Below, piece after piece: positions 46,049-59,756 of a stretch of DNA of 64,000 nucleotides (positions within the stretch are counted from its first letter, which is position 1; each line of letters begins with the position of its first letter). A program made the translations under genes and the position numbers. The stretch comes from Hygrophila difformis (taxonomy: Eukaryota; Streptophyta; Magnoliopsida; Lamiales; Acanthaceae). The DNA lies in the NCBI GenBank assembly GCA_030278955.1, contig JAOANR010000015.1, positions 37,356,487 through 37,420,486 on the forward strand, given 5' to 3'. The notes under the pieces were generated by a model that did no database searches, had not been told where the DNA came from, and saw only the letters and a program-made list of their open reading frames with translations.

Positions 46049-47897
46049 AATTCGGTCTAAGGTGCAATATAGACCAAACTGAAAATGCATGAAAAATGAA
46101 GCATCACCTTACCCAATTAATCCTTGTAGAGACATGAAACATCATCTAATTCGAATTGTCAAGCAATTCGGTCTAGACCGAATTGGGCAATTTGAATTGA
46201 TGAAGTCCTTTCCTTACTCAAATTTGACTAAGGCATTTGCTTAAAAAATGAGGGTGATTCGAATTGCCATGTCAATTTGGTTTAAACCGAATTGGATAAT
46301 TCGAATTGGTAAGACAAAGAAAATAAACTAAGGCATGAGGGGATGGCATGGATACAATGTGGTTTCCAAAGTCAATTCGGTCTATATAAGCAATTCAGTC
46401 TAAACTGAATTGCATAGACCGAATTGCATAGAAACCACATGAAGACAACACTTTTTTTTATGCAATTCGGTCTTCATGAGCAATTCAGTATAGACCGATT
46501 GCCTTAGACCGAATTGCATACAATTTTTCACATAAGTGATATTTTTGCTCAAAAGTGTTCATGCGGTTTCTAAGCTGATGCGGTTTATGATAGATGGGAT
46601 TGACCACATCATTCATTTCACATCAGTGTCATCTCGCAGTCACACTTGTAAATATTTTGTGGTTAAAAAAAAAGATGTATGCATGTACAATGGGTAATAG
46701 CATGAATTAAACCCTAAAACTACAAACATGAAATTAAAAGACAAATCTACCAAAAAATAATGAAAAATCTAAGAACTACAAACATAATAAGGAAGAACAC
46801 CAACATCATCTAAGGAAGCAAAATAAAAATAAAATTTAGATCTAGGCTAAAAATAGAATAAAATAAAAACAAATCCTAGAAAAAGGCACTATCTCTAAAA
46901 TTATCTAGCTATCCAAGAACAACAAAAAAATAAGAGTGGATCTAAGGCTACAACCATGCTCAAAACCCACATTCATACATTTATTGAAAGTTAGAAAGCA
47001 AAATAAATAAAAGAGCAAAAGAACTCATACCAAATTTGTGAAGGATTTTCTTGTATTTCATCCACTAGAAAGCATTAATAGTTGAAGAACAACCCATTAT
47101 TTGGGTGTTCTCAAATTTATTTCTACACTAGAAAACTGGAAAATATGGAAAATGGCTACACTAATAAAATAGAAACAACTATTTACAAACTACATTACAA
47201 CTACAACTAAAAATATTAAACTACATTGCAAAGAAAAAAGAAATCTATTCTAAAATAACCAAAAACCCACTGTTCTCTCCAAGAACAGGGAAGAAATGTT
47301 TGAGACTCTGTCTGCTTCTACCTCTTTTTTGAAGAGAAATGGAGGGGTATTTATAGGTGAGAGCAAACCCTAAACACATGGGTTCACTTCGGTTTATGCA
47401 CCAAGAAATAAGGGGCAAGTTCGGTTTAGGCAAAAGAGTGTAGGGGCTTGTTTGCAAAAAGGGAGAGAGGGAAATGGGGGTTTTGATGTGGCGGAAAGGG
47501 ACGGGACCTGGAGTCCAACAAGAAAAGACAAGAATTTTAGCACTGCGGGACTTCTGGTCACAGGACTTTCCAACTCTTCACGCGCGGGCCCCACTTCACT
47601 TGTCCCATTCAAAATCAATTCGGTCTTCACATCAATTCGGTCTATACATCAATTCGGTTTAGACCGAATTGCACCATTTAGACTGAATTGAGTACCAATA
47701 CTTAGCATTTTTCTCCTTTTTCTTTCAATTTGGTCTCTTTCTTCCAATTCGGTCTCTTCACTGTTAATTCGGTCTAAACCGAATTCATCAATAGACCGAA
47801 TTGCTACTCTTTTCTTCCTCAATAGACCGAATTGTTCCATTTCTTGTTCTTCTCTCCCAATTCGGTCTATCAATCCATTAGAATCCATTAGACCGAA
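46049..47897. repeat. Two clusters of AATTCGGT / ACCGAATT dyad motifs
   Basis: I count 19 exact AATTCGGT or ACCGAATT words: eight in 46,049-46,515 and eleven in 47,627-47,895, with more near-matches. Many are followed by CTA and paired head to head, such as the perfect palindrome AATTCGGTCTAGACCGAATT at 46,165-46,184. At 46,361-46,441 the palindromes are nested inside a larger inverted repeat whose outer arms are ATGTGGTTTC and GAAACCACAT. About 1.1 kb of A-rich DNA without such words lies between the clusters. Confidence 0.9.
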
Positions 47898-49390
47898 TTG
47901 ATTCACTCATTCTCTTCTCTTTCTCTTCTTTCTTCTTTCTTTGTTCTCTTTCCTCCATTTATTTTCTTTCTTCTCTTCTTTCCTCCATTCTCTTCCATTT
48001 CTTTTCTTTATTTTCTTTCTTCTTCACAAGATCTCGTTCCCAATTTCTTTCTTCCTTCCTCTTTCCATTTTCTTACTCGCTTGCTTTGATCTCGTTTCCA
48101 GTTTCTTTGCTTAGAGAAGAGATGGAAGAAGGGTAGGATATTGATGGCGATGAAACGGAGACGCCGGAGAGCTGTTGATCGGAAATTGAGAGCGGCCGGA
48201 GAAGATGATCGGAAAATGGAGCAGCGGCTGTAGTGGTGGCAACGGAAGACCATGGTGGACTGTTGAAATCTGTCCGGAGTTGATGGTAAGGTGCTGTCGG
48301 CGAAATGGTGGCGCGAAGGGATGAGACGGCGGCTGCCGGCTGCTGTGGTGAGGGTGGTGGCTGTGGAAGATTGGTGGCGGCTGCTGCGACGAGTGGAGGT
48401 GGAGAAGATGGGACTGCCGGAGGTGGTGGTTGATGACGCCGGGGCTGCTGGATCAGAGATGTGGGCAGCGGTGGTGCCGGAGCAATGGTGATGAAGGTGG
48501 TGTTGCGGCGGCGGAGATGGAGGAATGGTGGTCGGCGACGCTGCGGTGCTTGAGAGTGATGAGGATGGTGAGAGATGCAGCCGGAGTGATGGCGCGGTGG
48601 TGGCCGATTGCTGCTGTTCTGTATTCAATTTTGGGGGTGCTGCTGCCATTTGTTGTTCACCGATTTCAAAATTGAGGAGGAAGACGACACAATTTCACAA
48701 ATTGGGGGTGATGGATTAGTGTGGACCCCACCTGAAATAATGTGGACTTGATTATTATTATTATATTTTTTTATTACAAATAATTATATAAAAACATATC
48801 TTTTCTTTTCTTTTCTTTTATATTATAAGAGCCATAAACACCAAATCTCAATTTGATTATTGACCGTTGGATCGCAATCCAATTAGAAATGTGACCGTTC
48901 GATCGAAATGATATTTCCTGCTCTCCCCGCTTCATTCCCAACATCGATCCCAGCTTCCCACATTTCTATCTCATTTGGCTTCACTTTTTCACAGCTATTT
49001 TCTCTTTCAGTTTTTCGTGCGTACACCATCGGCTCTGCCGTCTTCTTCCTCGCCAATTTCCCTAATTTTCTCTTCCTCCACATCATTGCTGCTGCGGCTT
49101 CGTTGAATCGAGAGCCCCAACACGATTGGGAGTCTAATCCTGTCACTTTGCACAGACAGAAAAAAAAATTACGGCACACACAAGAAAATGGCGATGAAGA
49201 GAGGGAGAGAGCAGCGAGTTGGACAAGGGAGAGGAGGAGGAAGGAGAAGCTGAGAAATGGAAGTTGGGAAGTGAAATCGAAGCCCCATTCGATCTCTTGC
49301 CAAGGTTTGGATTTCTTTCCCCGTTCTCTTATCTTTTTGCACTAATTAGGATTTTGGGGAAGAATCCGGTGGGTCGCCGGAGAGGGGAAC
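47898..49390. other. CT-rich tract and low-complexity GC-rich DNA
   Basis: From 47,906 to 48,110 the plus strand is almost pure pyrimidine (TTTCTTCTCTTC runs). From 48,120 to 48,700 it is GC-rich with many GGTGG and GCCGG words. An open minus-strand frame of 213 codons there is Ser/Thr/Pro/His-rich and resembles no family. A TTTTC pentanucleotide run lies at 48,800-48,822. From 48,880 the DNA resembles a 5' leader and leads into the kinase exon. Confidence 0.45.
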
Positions 49391-50388
49391 GACAGCGGAA
49401 CGGGGGAGGAGACGCCGACCCGCCCAAACAAGAACCGCGAGCGATACCCTACTAACCTCCACGCGCAATCGCCGGTCTCGGTCCGCGTCCTCAAGGACTT
49501 CATCCCGAGGACGAAAATCTCCGATAAGTATTGCCTCGGCCGGGAGCTTGGCCGCGGCGAATTCGGCATGACCTACCTCTGCACCGATCGGGAGACGCGG
49601 GAAGCCCTAGCGTGCAAAGCAATATCGAAAAAGAAGTTGCGCACTGCCGTGGACATCGAGGATGTCCTTCGCGAGGTTGCGATTATGTCGAGCCTGCCAG
49701 AGCATCCCAACGTGGTGAAGCTGTGAGCCACCTATGTGGTTTAAATGTGGTACACTTTGCTGCTTTGTGATTTTATTAGTTGATTGCATCATACACAAAG
49801 ATACAACTTGGAAAGAAATCATTTAATCAAGTTAGCAATTGTTGAAGGTGTTTATTTATAGGCTGATGTTTTTTCAGGAGAGTCTATGTTGTTTCAGTTA
49901 TCTTCTTTGAATAATGAAGTAACGCCCAAAATCTCAAGACATATCCCAGTTCAAAATTCAAACTTTGGCAGATTCATATGCTCCTGAACTCATGTATGTA
50001 ATTATGCATATGTGCATGAATAAACAGAATCAATCATTGCTTGTCTATAAAATGTCAGATATGCACATTAAATCTTTGATCAAAATCATGAGTAGTGTTC
50101 TTGCCAAAACCATGCTTTCACGCTCAAGAACTATAACCACATGAAGGATTTTCAATAATTGAGTTTGAACCTAATCAAATCTTTTAATATCTTGGTGTTT
50201 GTTAGCAGTATTTAAATAACTATCCACTTAATATGGAATATCTTTTCCAACTGATTCTAGCAATCAAGATGTATGGATTTGTGTTGAATGTTTTCTTACT
50301 CTATAGCTCCAAGAAAAATATTATAAATAGTAATGATTGCCCCTCAGAACATGGATGTGATATTGGCTTGAGTTTAGTTTCATCCAGG

Positions 50389-51051
50389 TACTGTCAGTTG
50401 CGTTGTTGAATGAAGTGAACAAGGGCAAGAGTTCATCGTGGTACACTTACCTAAAGCAGTTGCCTCGAAGTTACAACCTACTTGCAAGTTTTTCTCAGTT
50501 TGAGATTGATGCATTGCAGGTTAGTTTGGTCATTGATCTCTTGTTCAGAGTCCCGATATCTATATCAATATGAGGATGGTAGTGTACTAAAGAGATAATA
50601 TTGATGCTAAGAATGTGAAATATTACTTGTAGATTGATGATGCGATTTCGACTTATGGGTGCACTCAATCTCAAAGTTCATTCGCTAACCTTCAGTGCCT
50701 GGTTTTGGCCTTATGCAACAGTAAGCAGTTCGTCATTTGGTTCATTATCAATATCCATCCTCCCCCCTCGTTCTGAAATTAGGTTCTGGTTATTGTGCCT
50801 ACGATTTCCATGAAAAACCGTAGTTGGCATTTTCTTATTTTTATTTTTAACATTTTATAAGATATCATCACGCACCATGCATATATCGTGGGATGCTGCT
50901 GGCTGTTTATGTCCTGTTGGAGATTTCATTAATTATACACCTCCGGAAGAAGAATCCCAACCTTCGGACAATTCAAATGATGATAGATTAGTTGATGCTG
51001 AATTTGATGAAGGAACTGGCAGTTACTGCTTCTATGCTAAAACAGACTATA
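50389..51051 (+). pseudogene. SDG40-like SET-domain gene fragment inside the kinase
   Basis: Three exon-like pieces with splice signals resemble the SET domain lysine methyltransferase SDG40. The first (50,389-50,519) reads LSVALLNEVNKGKSSSWYTY, then LKQLPRSYNLLASFSQFEIDALQ. The second (50,633 to about 50,721) begins IDDAI and is less clear. The third (50,862-51,051) reads SSRTMHISWDAAGCLCPVGD, FINYTPPEE and GSYCFYAKTDYK. The last joins kinase coding sequence (LKPENF) directly, without an intron, in the middle of both exons. The fragment lacks the rest of the SET fold and has no function of its own that I can argue. It sits where the kinase subdomain III-VI exons should be, in the same orientation. 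Confidence 0.82.
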
Positions 51052-51298
51052 AAGTTTGAAGCCTGAGAATTTTTAGTTTGCTAATAAGAAGGAGAATTCT
51101 GCTCTCAAGGCTATCGATTTTGGGCTGTCAGTGTTTTTCAAGCCTGATAAGTTCGATTGCGGAATATACGGATTGGAAACCGTTTTGACTTTTGATTCTC
51201 TATCTTCCATTCTTCTCAATTTCTCCGATTTTCATATATGCATAGGATGATTTTGTTGTTTTCTATTCAATTTCCTGATTCTGGGCAGCATAAACTGA

Positions 51299-51661
<363 letters not shown>

Positions 51662-53500
51662 TGATTTTCAACTTTCACTCTATCAGAAAACGAGCAGGGA
51701 GTTGCCCTCGCAATCTTACGAGGGGTGCTGGACTTTAGGAGGGAACCATGGCCTCAAGTTTCAGAAAGTGCAAAAAGCCTCGTTAAGCAGATGCTTGACC
51801 CTGATCCCAAAAAGCGGTTTGACAGCTCAACAAGTGCTTGGTAAGTTTGCATCATCACCTTTCTCTTGCAGACATATTTTGGATAAAGCATTTGATAAAG
51901 TGATAGTGTTGCTGTAATGTGGCGACCTTTTTCCTTGCAAATGATGATGGGCACCATGCTGTCAAAGTAGGGGATGGATTAGGCATGTTATATTTTAGGA
52001 GTAATTTAAGTCTAACATATTAGTATATGCACAATGAAAAAGGGTGTGTTGGGGGGTAAGATTTGGCCCTTTTCAACTGGCAATGAATGGATGACAAAAG
52101 GTGTTTGACAGTAGGTTCAAGCCTGTGGCACTGTATGTTTATGATTTGCTGTGTTTTAGGATAAAGTGCCCTTTATTCTTGTAGATTGGAGTGACTTTGG
52201 GGGTGTTGGAGAGCTTAATGTGTTTGTCATCTTGGGATGGGTTTGTTCTTATGCTGGTGGCCTGTCTATTCCCCATGGGGTATAAACCTTTTGAAACTTT
52301 TAGGTGCGTAGAGAGTTAAAAGACTACAAGAATCAATCATAAAAAGAACCTTTAATTGTTACCCTCTCTTTATCTCTTATTCCATTTTTTCTTTTGATTC
52401 TTTTTACTTTGTCCTTTTGTATGTCTTCCTATTGAGTTCAATAAAATAACTATGAATTTTGTCGGGTTGCTTTTAAAAGTTGATATTTATTTTAATTGAT
52501 GTGGAGATTAGGAGTGATTTGTATTTCGTTATGCTGAAGTTTTGGTTTTCAATACTCCTATCAAATAAATTTTTATGTTTCGTCTGTAAATTACCTTTTA
52601 CTTTGGAAAATAGGTGGCTAGGCTAACCTTCTTTTCAAACAATCTATGATAAGCATGCGGAAATTATATAAGTTTGTGAGCTATTTATAAATATAATGGG
52701 CAGAACTCATAAATATATCACCATATATAAATTCGAAGACAGTAAATTAAAAAATAAACCAAGAAAATAAAAATGAAGAAAAACACAAAGGAGAAAATGT
52801 TAACCCAATTGAAAAACCAAAGAAAGAATCTGGCAGATATTTTATAGATTCTTTGATCGCATATCAAGCCAATATTTTGGGTCTTTTTTCCTTTTTTTAA
52901 AAATAAAAAATTGTATAAGAGAGTAGTATCATTTTCGATGCCATTTGTAATTAATAAATGTGAAGAATCTCTCCAGAACCCATCAAGATCTGCTCCCTGC
53001 CCATTGTTGAATGTTATGCAATAAAGCCACATGCATCGGGATCACACATTGTGAAAGTTCCTTATAAAATCTTCTTGGTGATTAAGGAAATATTGTATGG
53101 CATGTGAATAAATTCATGAGGAAATATTGCCTGTTGAGAATTGTGTAAGAACCACAATCTGTTTGTAATGTTTTGGATTATGTGACATTATTTTCTTCTT
53201 TCTCGTCCTTAGATCACCCATGGATACAAAATGCAAAGAAGGCTTAAAATGTTCCATTGGGAGATATAGTAAGGGCAAGACTCAGGCAATTCTCGGTCAT
53301 GAATAGATTCAAAAAGAAAGCATTGCGGGTAAGCATGATTCTTATAGTTAACAACCTTCATTCGATTCTGTCTGTTCTATAAAGCTAAAAACTCTCTGCA
53401 ATCAGAAAAGAGATGTTATCCACGGATGTACAAAATTGTTAGATTATTGGTATCTATCTTATCAATACTTCAGTGCCATAGCTACTTTGCCTTTATTATA

Positions 53501-53759
53501 CTACCTCTGTCTCATTATAATTGCTACGGACCTACCTGACACGTATGCCAATACACATTTTTAACAGTTAATAACTTAAATTGTGTACAATAAATAATTA
53601 TAAAATTTTGATATTATTAAACTACAAGATTAGACGAATCTAACAAGATCTCACTTGACTATATTTTTTCTTGCATAACTATAATAAAAATTCGAATCAA
53701 ACTTAAACAATGAATAGTGCAAAAAAATCAAACGTACAATCTTAGTGAGACGGAGGAAG
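53501..53759. mobile_element. Stowaway-like MITE in a kinase intron
   Basis: The left end CTACCTCTGTCTCATTATAA and the right end, reversed, CTTCCTCCGTCTCACTAAGA resemble the Stowaway terminus CTCCCTCCGTCCC. TA lies on both sides (53,499-53,500 and 53,760-53,761), the Tc1/mariner target. It is 259 bp, AT-rich and non-coding. Confidence 0.88.
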
Positions 53760-54970
53760 TAAACGACCTCATTTTCCCGGTTATAATTTAGTTATTCATA
53801 CCTAATTTATTGTTTCTCATATGACTGCGTAGGTGATAGCAGAGTATTTATCTGTTGAGGAAGTAGAAGTAATTAGAGAAATGTTTGCATTGAAGGATAC
53901 GGAGAATGATGGGAAGGTGACATATGAGGAGCTAAAAACTGGTCTACAAAAAGTGGGTTCCCAGTTGCCCGAGCCTGAGATAAAATTACTGATGGATGTG
54001 GTACTGTCAATTCTCTGCCCTGTTGACCAACTTGGTTTGCATATAATAAAGTGCTATATTTATTCTTATCTTGTTTGAATGATACATAAGAGGACACAAC
54101 TTTCCCCTTCTGTTAAATTTTTTTTATGATATTTGGCCATGCCATTGGAGCTCCTTCACAGTACTGATACCAAAAAAGTAATCAACAGGCTGATGTAGAT
54201 GGCAATGGAGTTTTGGACTATGGGGAGTTTGTCGCGGTTACTATCCACTTACAGAGGATGGAAAACGACGAGCATTCCCGTAGAGCATTTATGTTCTTTG
54301 ACAAAGACGGGAGTGGGTATATTGAAATGACAGAACTCCGTGAAGCTTTGGTGGATGAATCAGGCGAATCTGATCATGAAGCACTCGACAACATTATGCG
54401 GGAGGTCGATCTAGACAAGGTTCACCTGGATCCTCTCAATCTTTTTCATTCCTTATAAATAAATATAATCTCAATTTCAATATATTTCACTATGAATAGA
54501 ATCTTATTAGTTTTATTAAAACCAATTAGTTAATCTCCATGTTCATTAATTACTGGGTAAAATTGAGACGTCTTTTTCTTTTACTTTTGTTTGGTGATGT
54601 GTAATAGGGCACTTCATATTCATATTTCTGGGATTTTATAGGGTCACTGTAGCAAAAGGAGTGCTAACATATAGTTTGTCCTTTTGCACCATACAATGCC
54701 GTAGGATTTTTGTAAAATCTTGAACACAATATATCCCTCATCTATCTCACATCAAATATAATTCAAATTTGTTTATAGAAAAAATTATACTATTGTTTAG
54801 GTTTTGCTTCCTCCGCCCTACTTACTTCCCTTTCATACCTCCCTTTTATTTTAAATATAACAACACTTCTTCCAACAAAATAAATATCATATAAACAAAT
54901 CACATACCCTCACCTACAATTATTTCAATTATTTCTTCTTCCTCCATGGGCAGTTGTACACACTCAATAC

Positions 54971-55000
54971 GCTGTGCATTTGCACAGCTTAGCCAACTAG
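54971..55000 (+). mobile_element. Helitron 3' terminus
   Basis: A perfect hairpin GCTGTGC-ATTT-GCACAGC (54,971-54,988) is followed by eight bases and CTAG (54,997-55,000), then T. This is the Helitron 3' end (hairpin, spacer, CTRR, insertion before T). It lies 580 bp after the last kinase exon on the same strand, so the kinase/SET chimera is probably Helitron cargo. I found no convincing TC-type 5' end upstream, so the element's length is unknown. Confidence 0.72.
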
Positions 55001-57950
55001 TACTATATATATAGAGGATTTCCCTCGATTTTCGTGCCAATTTCATTTCATTCTCCACCGTTGATTTCCATGGCTGAATTTCCTTCTCATCCGTCCGATC
55101 ACACTTTTAATTTCTCAGATTTTCCTTGAGCTCTTGTTTATCTGAAATCGAGCAACACCCTTCGCCATCTCCTCCGTTGCATTGTAATTATCGATCTCGC
55201 ATCTTCTCTGCCCTAGCCGGCCTTCTCTTCCTGTCACCTCTGCTATTTTCTCCATCGCCGCCTCCCATCACAAAATCGTCGCATCGGCTGACCTCCGCCC
55301 TCACTCCCTGACAAGAAACCCTAGGCCGTCACCGCCGCCACACACGAGCGCTGGTCGAAGAAATCTACCAGCAGCCCTCTGTTGACGCCGTCTATCCACC
55401 TCTGTCTGCCGTCCGACCATGGTTTCGCCTTTGCCTATCCAAAGAAATTTAGATATCACTCAAGCGTCGCCTCCTTGTACAGGCCGCCGCTGATGATGGG
55501 TCACTGATTTCATCCACACACCAAATGACGGGTCAGTGATTTCATTAGGTATGAAGCTTGCCCGATTTTATAGTCCACTTTATCTTTTTATTTTTTTATT
55601 TTATATATTTTGCTCATATATGTATAGATGTATTTTGTATGGATATATAGTGTAAAAGAATTGGAAGAAATTGAGATCCAGTTGTGTAAATTATGGCTTT
55701 TTGATTAAGTTCAGTTCTGTGATAGTCTCTGAATCATTATTTGATCGAGTTCATGTCTTCTCTAGGTGGTAAGAAATTTAAGGGACATACAAGGTTCTTC
55801 TTTGGCCATTGTGGATCAAAAGGCTGAAAGTACATTGGCTTTGAATTGGTGGACGTTGGCTGAGTTTTCAATTTGTTGGCTCTTTGATGTTCTTTTGGTT
55901 TCGAAGCAGGCTCTTTCATGACAAGAAAATTAGTTGAACCCAATGTAGGGTTTCATGGGTTTTATTGTTAAACTTTATTTTGATGAGAGAAGTGTTTCCT
56001 TCTCATGTATGATTATGTTCCTAGCCCAAAGCATTTGCAATATACAACACCTCAACTAAACTTGGTCTGTTGTGTGTAAAGTAGCACAATTGCGTTGATG
56101 TAATCATTAGAATATATATATCCTGTTGGTGTATCATTGTTTCACTATATAAATCTTTGGTTCTACCAAATGAAGAGTGCTGATGTTAAGTACGTTCTTG
56201 GTCATTTTATCTCATTTTCTGCACACACATGGACTAAGAGCTGGGCAAGAAGCTGCAACACATGTACTTGGTTATTATGTGTATGGGTATGAATATTAGC
56301 CATATGTATGTTGTCCATCATAACACCATCATGTCTGTTTTTGGCTTTATGCAGCTGTACATTTGATTCAAAGAAACAGTAAGATCTTTTGATTTCCATT
56401 TATACAGGGGAATCTTAAAGGGCAATGATTAGTCCTGGGTTTATATATGAGCCATTCTGGCATAGGTGAGCAGAGTTATTAATTCTGTGGCTTTTTCTTC
56501 AGTATTGTGGTATGATGTATCATGTTTAATTCATCGTGGATGACATGTTTTAAGTATGGTCATATGAATGTGATATTGCTGGATCATCAAAGAAAATATC
56601 ACCATGTTATACTTTTTCGCTGTAATGCTATTTTGGAATATTGGTGGCTATTTTCTATCTCCTTAAAAACTGTTGTCGTAAGCTCCTAATGGAGACTTCT
56701 GTTTAAATGGTGGTTTTGCATCAGCTCGAATTTGTCTGACAATTGGTGAACCAGCCAACAAATATTATGAGGTAAAAATGGTTATGTGTATCTACCTATC
56801 CATTTTAATTGCATAAAATTCCAGTTCTAGGATTTGCTTGTGATGAAGTTGAAATTGGGGTTAACGTGACATATATTCCTCAAAAATATTTCGAATGTGT
56901 TATTTATTTATTTACTTTTGGAGTTCTACTAATTATTAAGAAACTTGGTTTGGAATAAAAAAAGAAACATTTTATACATGATGGTGCATTCTTTCAACTT
57001 TATGAATGACTGTCTTAGCACTATGACACTGTGGAAGAGTCGGTAAAAGTTATAGAGTCTAAGAAGTAGCTTTCTACTCAAAATCAAGAAGTATATACCG
57101 TGGAAGTAGGAAAAGAACATCTAGCATATAGTCGGGCATTATTGAACCATCTTCCAAGTGGATGTTGAATAGCTTAATTAAGTAGGCATTTGGTCACTTA
57201 TTACAATCATAGCTAAATTATATTTTTACCATTCTTTCTTCAGATTCATGGTTTGCTTGTTGTCATTGACTGGCTGAAGTACGTGTGCAGCGGTTATCTT
57301 TTTTCTTACTGAATCTTTTTTGCATTCTTGCCTAACTTATGGTGTTAACACTAGATGGTTTACTAAAGCTGGTTGGAATATAACAAAACAAGATCTCTTC
57401 CAAGAGTTACTTGCTTTGAACTTCTTTGAGATAATACTATTTTGAAGGTTCTTCAGATGTACTGAATGCTGATGTGCAAATCTTTGTTTTGGTTGATGGG
57501 TTACTCTTTAATTGTTGGAAGGAATTGAATGTCCATTTCAAAACTGATTTTATCGTTTAACTAAGGAAATATATCCGTTGTTTTTATTTAGGTTCTTCTG
57601 ACACTTAGGATTGCATTTTTTGGGAATGTATTTCCAAATTCTTTTTCCTATTGACCACAGTTGTTAGGAAATTAGTTGGATATTCATCTCCAGTTTTTCC
57701 TTCTCTGAATGTTTCAAGATATTTGCCTCTTTTGTTTGTATGCTTTAACATTTGGATTTACCAACTAAACTACATCACTAAATAACTAACCTCCCAAACA
57801 TTGCCAAGCATTTTCGACATCACTAAATAACTAACCTAGAATAAAAAGGAACATGCAATACCTTGTTTATTTATGTCTTTGCGCTAACCGGATGGAGGAT
57901 CAACATATGTTTGTTTATTTTTTTTCGTTTCTATGTGTTTTTATTTGCAG
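55001..57950 (+). other. Leader-like and intron-like DNA, no gene recognised
   Basis: At 55,070 ATGGCTGAATTTCCTTCTC starts a short frame. After a shift it could continue as a hydrophobic segment (IFSALAGLLFLSPLLFS, about 55,198-55,250), possibly the first exon of an unknown membrane protein. Exon-like scraps (ARICLTIGEPANKYYE at about 56,724; IHGLLVVIDWLKYV at about 57,244) follow acceptor-like sites. The 20-mer CATCACTAAATAACTAACCT occurs twice, at 57,773 and 57,819. Confidence 0.4.
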
Positions 57951-58209
57951 GTAAAGAGTGCTTATGCAATTGCAAAACTGAGAAAATCTGGATACTCAAA
58001 ACAGAAGTTCTATAAAGAAGATGCTGGTTTATACAAAGAGGTTCACTTTTGCAATTTTAAATCCTCATTAGAGTAAAAGCTCATGTACCATGTTCTTAAT
58101 TTCCATTACATGTCTTCCTCTTAAATGCTTTTAGATAAACACCCTAATGGGTAACGGAGACAAAGGATCATTCAGGAAATACACTACAGAGATAATGCAT
58201 TCAGTACGG
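57951..58209 (+). pseudogene. Tim44/mL45-like mitochondrial protein fragment
   Basis: Two exon-like pieces, 57,951-58,040 and 58,135 to about 58,209, follow TTTGCAG and TTTTAG acceptors. They read VKSAYAIAKLRKSGYSKQKF (then YKEDAGLYKE) and INTLMGNGDKGSFRKYTTEI (then MHSVR). This resembles the start of the Tim44-like domain in the plant mL45-type mitochondrial ribosomal or import-related protein, where the two pieces are adjacent exons. The rest of that domain is not found. Identification is from memory of the family and could be off. Confidence 0.5.
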
Positions 58210-58464
58210 GTATTCAGTACGGCTACGATGCACATTATTATGGACTCAGCGGTACTCTTAATCTAATTGTTGTGTAATAATTTTGGTTACTTAAAGTAGG
58301 GCGAGCAATTCTCAAAGCAAACAAGGATCTAGCACCTGAAAATTATTGATATTCTTTCATTGGGATTGGAGTAAATATTCCGACCAATTTTCTTTTCTGT
58401 GCTTCTCTTTTTTGTTTCCCTTGGGAATATTGTTGAACTAAACATACATTTTCCTATTTTACAG

Positions 58465-58560
58465 CAAAGCATCAAGTGTTTTGGTATATTTGACCAAAAT
58501 GGCGACTATGGCATTGAATTTGACAGGTTTCTTTTACTGTCGAGTTCTACCATCTTCAAG
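58465..58560 (+). pseudogene. Unrecognised exon-like fragment
   Basis: An open exon of 32 codons between TTTTACAG and AAGGTGAGT reads QSIKCFGIFDQNGDYGIEFD, then RFLLLSSSTIFK. The DQNGDYGIEF part looks faintly like an EF-hand loop, but I cannot name the protein. Confidence 0.4.
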
Positions 58561-59756
58561 GTGAGTGTCCTACTATGATAGGACCATCTTTTTTAGTCCA
58601 AGTGCCAGTGCTTTTTAGAAACATTTAATTGAAATTCTTTTGTAATTTATATAATGCAGATTTAATTTATTGATTGATTTTTTAAATCTTGAACTATTTC
58701 TTGGTTTGATGGTTGCTTAAGGAAATGTCTTCTCAGTTAGTTTAAGAATATGACATGTTTAGGATATAGGTTGGTTTATAATATTAAAGTTTATTGTTGT
58801 TAAAACTTGTCCACTATTCAAAATTTTTGTTAATCTGTAAGGTTTTCTTTATAAGAAATTTTTATTTCTATGGGTGGTGGTTGGACGATGGGGGTCAGAT
58901 GTGTTGCATTATCTTTGCTTATGGATGAACAGTCTATGTACTGAGAGCTTAATTGGGCACTGTTTTATCTCTTTTTGCATCAGTGGTAAGAAGTATTGAA
59001 GTGTAAACTAATGAAAGATGGAAATTTGCATAAGGGATGGCTTAAGATTATATTAAAATTTCAAGAATTTTGGTTACGAATAGTAGTAAATAAAAATTGA
59101 AGGTTTTTATGAGACTGATGTGTATACGTGTACGGACTTATGGCTTGTATTCGTTGACTGTATCTATAATGTTGTTCTGAAAGTGAAAGGAAGTGTGCCT
59201 CAATTATTCAACACACACTCAAATACTATATAATATGGATGGTGTTCACTTTTGTCATTTAATTTATTGTTCAATAAAAATAGTATGCCTGATCGAGGAA
59301 AATTCCATCGAAGAAATGTTATGAAGAGTAAAAATTATTATGCTGATTTACAGAACACTGTTGTCATCTTCCAAGAAGTATATGCATGTCTCCTACTGCT
59401 ATTTTTCATTTTTGGTTATATGCAAGTGATATTTAATTTATGATAAATTTTATTGCCTAGTATATTTTCTTGCTTCTCTAATTTTTGTTGTTGAACTTCC
59501 AGCATCTTTATATCCCATATGTTGATGTGAACTCCCTCACATAATGTCTTCTCAAGTCATATTTTAACAAAGTGGAGATGCATGATATTTGATACTGTGA
59601 ATTGGTTTCAAGTTTTGTGCTCTTTGTTTTGTGTGTGTGAGTTTGAGATATAATAGATTAGGAGTCCAGATCAAAGAATTATAATTTTCCCGAAGTTAAA
59701 ATATATCAATATCATTTTTGAGGGAACTATCTAATAAAATTTCTGTTTCCTTTCCA

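Noticed and set aside
48008..48649. Open minus-strand frame of 213 codons
   Set aside because: The predicted protein is a Ser/Thr/Pro/His-rich low-complexity string that mirrors a GC-rich repeat. It has no domain, plausible start context or splice partner.
50877..51059. Independent small gene of 60 codons
   Set aside because: It is the last SET-gene exon running by chance into kinase sequence. It has no start or stop of its own that makes sense.
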